From the NCBI GenBank assembly GCA_023678885.1, contig CM043009.1, positions 13,385,117-13,449,116 on the forward strand: a stretch of 64,000 nucleotides of DNA, given 5' to 3'. Positions 59,761-64,000 of the stretch are shown here, one piece after another (position 1 is the first letter of the stretch; each line of letters starts with the position of its first letter). The notes below the pieces were generated by a model. The model saw only the letters and a list, made by a program, of their open reading frames with translations, was not told the origin of the DNA and did not search any database. The position numbers were made by a program, and so were the translations under genes. This DNA is from Pogostemon cablin (taxonomy: Eukaryota; Streptophyta; Magnoliopsida; Lamiales; Lamiaceae).

Positions 59761-61304
59761 CTAAAGGATTATCATGAAGGATTCCAGATGGTTGAGGTGG
59801 ACCGAATGGAGTTGGAGGACGTGATTTATCATTAATAAAGATACATCTGATCTAAGTCGAGCCAACGATAATAAAAAAGGTGCAAATTTGGAGGCAATCC
59901 AATTTTTTTGTTTTAATTTTTATTTTCAATAAATTGACTGATTGTTCACTCTTGATTTTCTATTGTGATTTGCATAAGTAATACAAACTGCAAGGGTTGA
60001 TCGTGGTCAAAGCTCTACCCAAAACTGAATCAGGTGCTCTCTACCCAATTACATATTTTGTTTTTCTTATACTGTGCTTTTCTTGGGGACAAGCAAATGT
60101 TTGGTGTGGGGAGGGACTTTATATGATAATTGGGGTAAAAAATTTACTGAATTTCTAGTCCCATGTCATATTCTTGTTGTCCTCTGAATGTTATGATGAT
60201 GTGGAATTTGGGAAATTGAGGTATAAAATCTTTTGAGGTGATGAGAGTGATGCATGATTGAGGGGGTGGGAGTGATGTTGAGGAGCTGTTGAAAAAGTGA
60301 TATTCTTTACAAAATTTTTGTGATTGTAGTGGCTGATTTTTTTTCGAATTTTTATGGCAATTATACCTAATTTTTGGTGAGCTTTTGAGCCTTAACGAGC
60401 TATCATCTATAAGCTCCTTTGAATTTTTTTCTTGAGTGCATTGAATTTGAATTGGTTATTCTAGAACTTGCTCTTTTGAATGCATTTCAAGATCATGTGA
60501 TTAGATGTGTGTGATAAAATGATAAGGGCACTTAGGTTTAACCTTCTTGGCTTCTATTGTTCTACCCGGTTATGAAAACTCTAGGGAAGCCACATTGAGC
60601 CTAAGCCTTTTCTTTGAATTATGAGCACATAAATGAACCCTAAATTCCCATGTCTTTCATTGACTCATCCATTTGAACCCTTCATTACTTTGCAATGTGT
60701 GAATCTTGTGGAAATTCGTTATGGTTGTTAAAGAAGAAGGGAAATAGATGGTTGGTAGAAAGAAAAAGAAATGAAGAAAGAAACATGAAGGTCGAAAAAA
60801 ATGGCAAGAAAACGAAAGAAAAAAAAGAAAAAAATTCTTGAAAAAAGAAAAAAAGTAAGGGAAAAAGGAGCTGAAACTGTTTGTATTAAGTTGCTGAAAT
60901 TATCTAGCAAACAATGATTCTTACAAGTGTTACATCGCCTGTTCTAAATCATGAAAAGGAGCAGGTGTGGGAAGGTTAAAAGTGCAAGAAAAATGCTGTT
61001 TTGAAAGAAAAAAATTGGGGTTGATGTTCGATTTGATTTGTAGAGATCACATGTTGTAAAGTGATGCATTTAGTCATTCTTATCCCTTTTATTATCTCAC
61101 CCTGTCCTAAAGCCCCATTACAACCCTATCAAAGACCCTTTGATTGTTGCATACGATCCATCTAGAATTGGTAGAGATTTGATTTGGGAGCAAGCCTATG
61201 GTAATGACTTTTCTTGTTCAATTTTTTAGTGATCTTGCTACCTAATCATACACTTGAGTGTTTTTGAGTGAATCTTTGTGAGGCCATGGAATTTTGAAAG
61301 ATTT
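59761..61304 (+). other. Post-pol spacer of Athila-like element
   Basis: No env-like frame is recognisable. A polypurine-like segment at about 60088-60115 (GGGGACAAGCAAATGTTTGG, then TGTGGGGAGGGAC) resembles the true polypurine tract before the right LTR. A purine-rich stretch (GAAAAAAGAAAAAAAG type) lies at 60730-60870. Confidence 0.65.
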
Positions 61305-63239
61305 TGCGCCAAGAACTTATGCGCATTTTCTTTGCACGCAAAATTAATCCCCAAGTATTAAGAATATCAGTTGCAGCTTAAGCAAGCGACCAAGTGATTA
61401 TCGAACCTAAAGGACGGCGTATTATCAATTTTATTATTTACTAAATTAATTAAGACATGACAATTAAGTATGAGATAGAGAATTATTAATCTACTAACAA
61501 ATTAATTAAAATAATAATTAAAATAAAATATCACTAGAAGAATACGAAAGTGGATCAAGTAGGAGAATAGGTAGCTCTAGGGTAATCCAATTATACTACT
61601 TAACTTATCTCTCAATTGCAGGCCGACTCTGCATTGTGGACTATGGACGCATCACTAAACCATGCAAATCTACTCTACAAACATAAGTAAATATACGTGT
61701 AACACATGTGAATAACCTCGAAGCAAGAGACGTAATTTCACCCCTCTTTCTAGGTACTATCAGTATCAAATATTTCTCACGTCTGGAACCTAACCCAATA
61801 TGATATCCCTTTATAGGTACTATAAAATTACCCTCTTTATCCTGCTTATTAACCCGAATTTAATTCAATTAATGAACATTCATATATGACAGTTCTAATT
61901 AAGCTTCGGAGTCCCCTTATTTAGAATCATAACATGGATTCCTATTCAGCGGTGAATGCACTCAATCTACAACCAAGATATATATATTCAGACTCTATAT
62001 ACCAATTGAAGATGCACAAAATGACCGAGAATATAGATTAAGAAAGCATAATTATATATAAAATAAATTCACAAGTAGTGTTGTACGGAGGACACACAAG
62101 AGAGTTTAATTAATTCATAAATCCTTCAAAACCCTAGATCTACCAAAATGATTCTAACCCAGATGGTGCGAAGAACAATCGTGGGGGTTGGACAGATCTT
62201 ACCCATATGTCTGGAAAATATAAGATAAATTAGAAAATGAATAAAACCCTAGATGCTGGAGTTGTCGCGTCCTTCTCCGTCTTGAATCCTCCTCTTGGTT
62301 TTCCTCTTGATTCCACAGACAAATCTTCAACATGATGGATGGATGGAGGAAAGGATGTGGATGTTGGTTGGGGGGTAATCCCCCCCTTGTGGGGCGTAGT
62401 ATGATTGTGTTGTTCTGTATTGTATATCTCTTGGTGTGATCTATATCCCCTTTTATACTTGTAAGCTCTCCTTATGGACCTAGGATGGGCTTTTTCTTGG
62501 AAAATACACAAAAACACGTACTTGGGGTGTAAAAATATGGATCCGGCACTGTTCAGGCATGTGGTTCAACCTAGGGCATGGTCGAACCATGGTCGAATCA
62601 AAATCGATGATTTAACGTACTTCAGGCATTTTATTCGACCAACACAGCATGGTCGAACCAGTGGTTCGACCACTGGTCGTGGTCGAACCAGCTTGCGCCA
62701 GCTTCACCGTTTCGCATATAACTTCCACATCCAGACTTCGATTTGAGTGATTCTTGCGCTCACGCAATTCTCTCTTTCTTGGATTCCTATCTATATAAAG
62801 AAATCTAAAAAATCTAAGATATGAAGGTGTAACAAGTCATGTAAAGTAACATAACTGTTCTGTTCGGCACAGCTCGCGATGTCACCACTTTGATAATAAC
62901 TTTCTCGTTTTGAATCCAATTGGGGTGTTCTTTATGCCAAAACGACCCTCTCTTCTATGGAATTCCAACCATATATCACTCTTCCTATTTAGAGCTCCAT
63001 AAAAACACAGAAAAATTACACAAGTTGGATGTGTGTTTTTCAGCATCATTGCACAAATTGCACCTTTTCTCCAACTTTGCACTTTTGATCCTTTTTCCAC
63101 CTAAAACATAATAAAACACCTCAAGTGCACCTTTTTCTCACATATATTTAATATAAAACACTTGTGCTAATATGACATCAATTCCCATCAACAAGGTGTT
63201 AAATTGGACACTAAAACACGCTTATTTTCACTATCATCA
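61305..63239 (-). mobile_element. Truncated 5' LTR of the gag-only Athila-like family
   Basis: Clearly homologous to the LTRs at 22137-24773 and 28820-30743 over its whole length, from (TT)ATGCGCATTTTC to CTATCATCA, but much more diverged. On the left it retains CGCCAAGAACTT, the stretch that joins LTR and primer site in the complete element, so it is a truncated 5' LTR and not a clean solo LTR. No target duplication is found. It keeps the GGTCGAACC/GGTTCGACC cluster at about 62560-62690. Confidence 0.85.
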
Positions 63240-63425
63240 ATGCCATGAAAGTTGCAAACTTTGAGTGAAGAGTCATTTTTCATATTAGTTTTGAATGCTC
63301 ACTGGTTACTTTTCTCTTGTTGTGTTGTTACTTTCATTTACCTTTTAAGATGGAGTTCTTTGGTTATCTATCCTTTATGGTCTTGATTTGCTCGAGGACA
63401 AGCAAAGTTCAGGTGTGGGGAGATT
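63240..63425 (+). other. 3' end of Athila-like interior with polypurine tract
   Basis: GCTCGAGGACAAGCAAAG, then CAGGTGTGGGGAGATT, lies immediately before the right LTR at 63426. This is the expected polypurine tract position for a plus-strand element. Confidence 0.8.
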
Positions 63426-64000
63426 TGATAAGTCATATTTTAGCACGATTATTTGGTTGGAATTCATGCTTATTTGATGGACTTATGTGTTAATTGGGGT
63501 GCTAAAACTAACTTATCTTGTCTTTTTAGAAACTAGTGCTTTGATGATGTAATTTGGTGTAAAATCAGGTTTTTAGTAGGATTTCAAGTCTGTACAGCTG
63601 GATCAACACTGATGGGCTTAGTGTTAGAAGAAACTGAGGGTAGAATCCGAGTAATTATGGAAAGTGGCAGCTGGAGATCTTTTCTCACGTTTAGGCAATT
63701 AAATCATCCCAAAATTAGGCTCATATCTTGTGAAATCACAAAGAAAAGATATAGAAAAGGAAAGGAGATTTTTTTGGAAGAAAAAGATTAGGAAAGAGAA
63801 TTAGGGTATCTTAGGGATCAAGACACATATATAGGAGAGATTTTCTAATCTCTCAACACACGTAATTCCTGGAGATTAGGAGCAGTGGTGATTTTCCTTC
63901 TCCAAGGCAGATTTGGAGCACGAAGATTCAAGAGCAATCATACATCATCGGTTTTTATATTTTAATTATGTTTTTTATCATGAACATGCGGGGCTAATCT
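63426..64000 (+). repeat. 3' LTR of Athila-like element, partial
   Basis: It begins TGATAAGTCATATTTTAGCA and matches 52835 onward with scattered substitutions. It is cut by the window end, about 575 of an expected 1350 bp. The LTR hairpin here is AACACTGA-TGGGC-TTAGTGTT. Confidence 0.92.

Larger units (their letters stand above)
52835..64000 (+). mobile_element. Decayed Athila-like Ty3/gypsy element, right end outside window
   Basis: The left LTR is 52835-54183, and the start of the right LTR (63426 onward) runs off the window. It has a primer-site relic, a degraded gag, and protease-RT-RNase H-integrase in gypsy order on the plus strand. A second element of the 22137-30743 family is nested as a truncated LTR at 61305-63239. 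Stops and frameshifts are spread through gag and pol, so it is inactive. The target duplication cannot be checked because the right end is missing. Confidence 0.93.

Noticed and set aside
61305..63239. Clean solo LTR
   Set aside because: It retains internal primer-site DNA on one side and no target duplication was found.

Overview
The window looks like nuclear DNA from a flowering plant, most likely a eudicot. It is AT-rich and gene-poor, and it is packed with nested plant transposons: Stowaway-type MITEs, hAT elements, a CACTA element, Ty1/copia and Athila-like Ty3/gypsy LTR retrotransposons, and a LINE. There are no bacterial-style operons, tRNAs, rRNAs or CRISPR arrays.

The only recognisable host gene is on the minus strand at about 4.1-8.6 kb. 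It is a tandem-duplicated tRNA(His) guanylyltransferase (THG1, plant ICARUS1 type) with about ten conserved exons. The first domain keeps its catalytic residues. The second carries a +1 homopolymer insertion, a 1-nt deletion and a lost splice acceptor, so the locus reads as a decaying copy unless these are assembly errors.

Layout. 0-4 kb: three Stowaway MITEs and two hAT elements with exact 8-bp target duplications (TSDs). 4.1-8.6 kb: THG1. 10.26-16.0 kb: an almost intact Ty1/copia element on the minus strand, with LTRs, PBS, PPT, a 1305-codon Gag-Pol frame and a 5-bp TSD. 16.2-22.1 kb: a possible exon, an inverted-repeat element, MITEs, AT microsatellites and a telomere-like patch. 22.14-30.74 kb: a complete gag-only Athila-like element on the minus strand, with a hAT element nested in one LTR. 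30.9-31.5 kb: two Stowaway MITEs. 32.3-41.1 kb: a LINE 3' end split by a decayed Ty1/copia element. 41.9-42.9 kb: another hAT element. 44.33-50.16 kb: a complete CACTA element with no transposase, carrying fragments of at least three unrelated host genes (PEPC-kinase-like kinase, GH9 endoglucanase, myosin), all on the minus strand. 52.8-64.0 kb: a decayed Athila-like gypsy element whose right LTR runs off the window, with a truncated LTR of the 22-30 kb family inside it.

The most unusual signals are three. The first is the multi-gene capture by the CACTA element. The second is that each of the two Athila-like families carries its own short inverted motif in both its LTR and its internal region: GGTTCGACC/GGTCGAACC in one, and CTGACACTGAA-N3-TTCAGTGTCAG in the other. 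The third is the decay pattern of THG1. All boundaries were read by eye from terminal repeats and TSDs; no database search or alignment was run.
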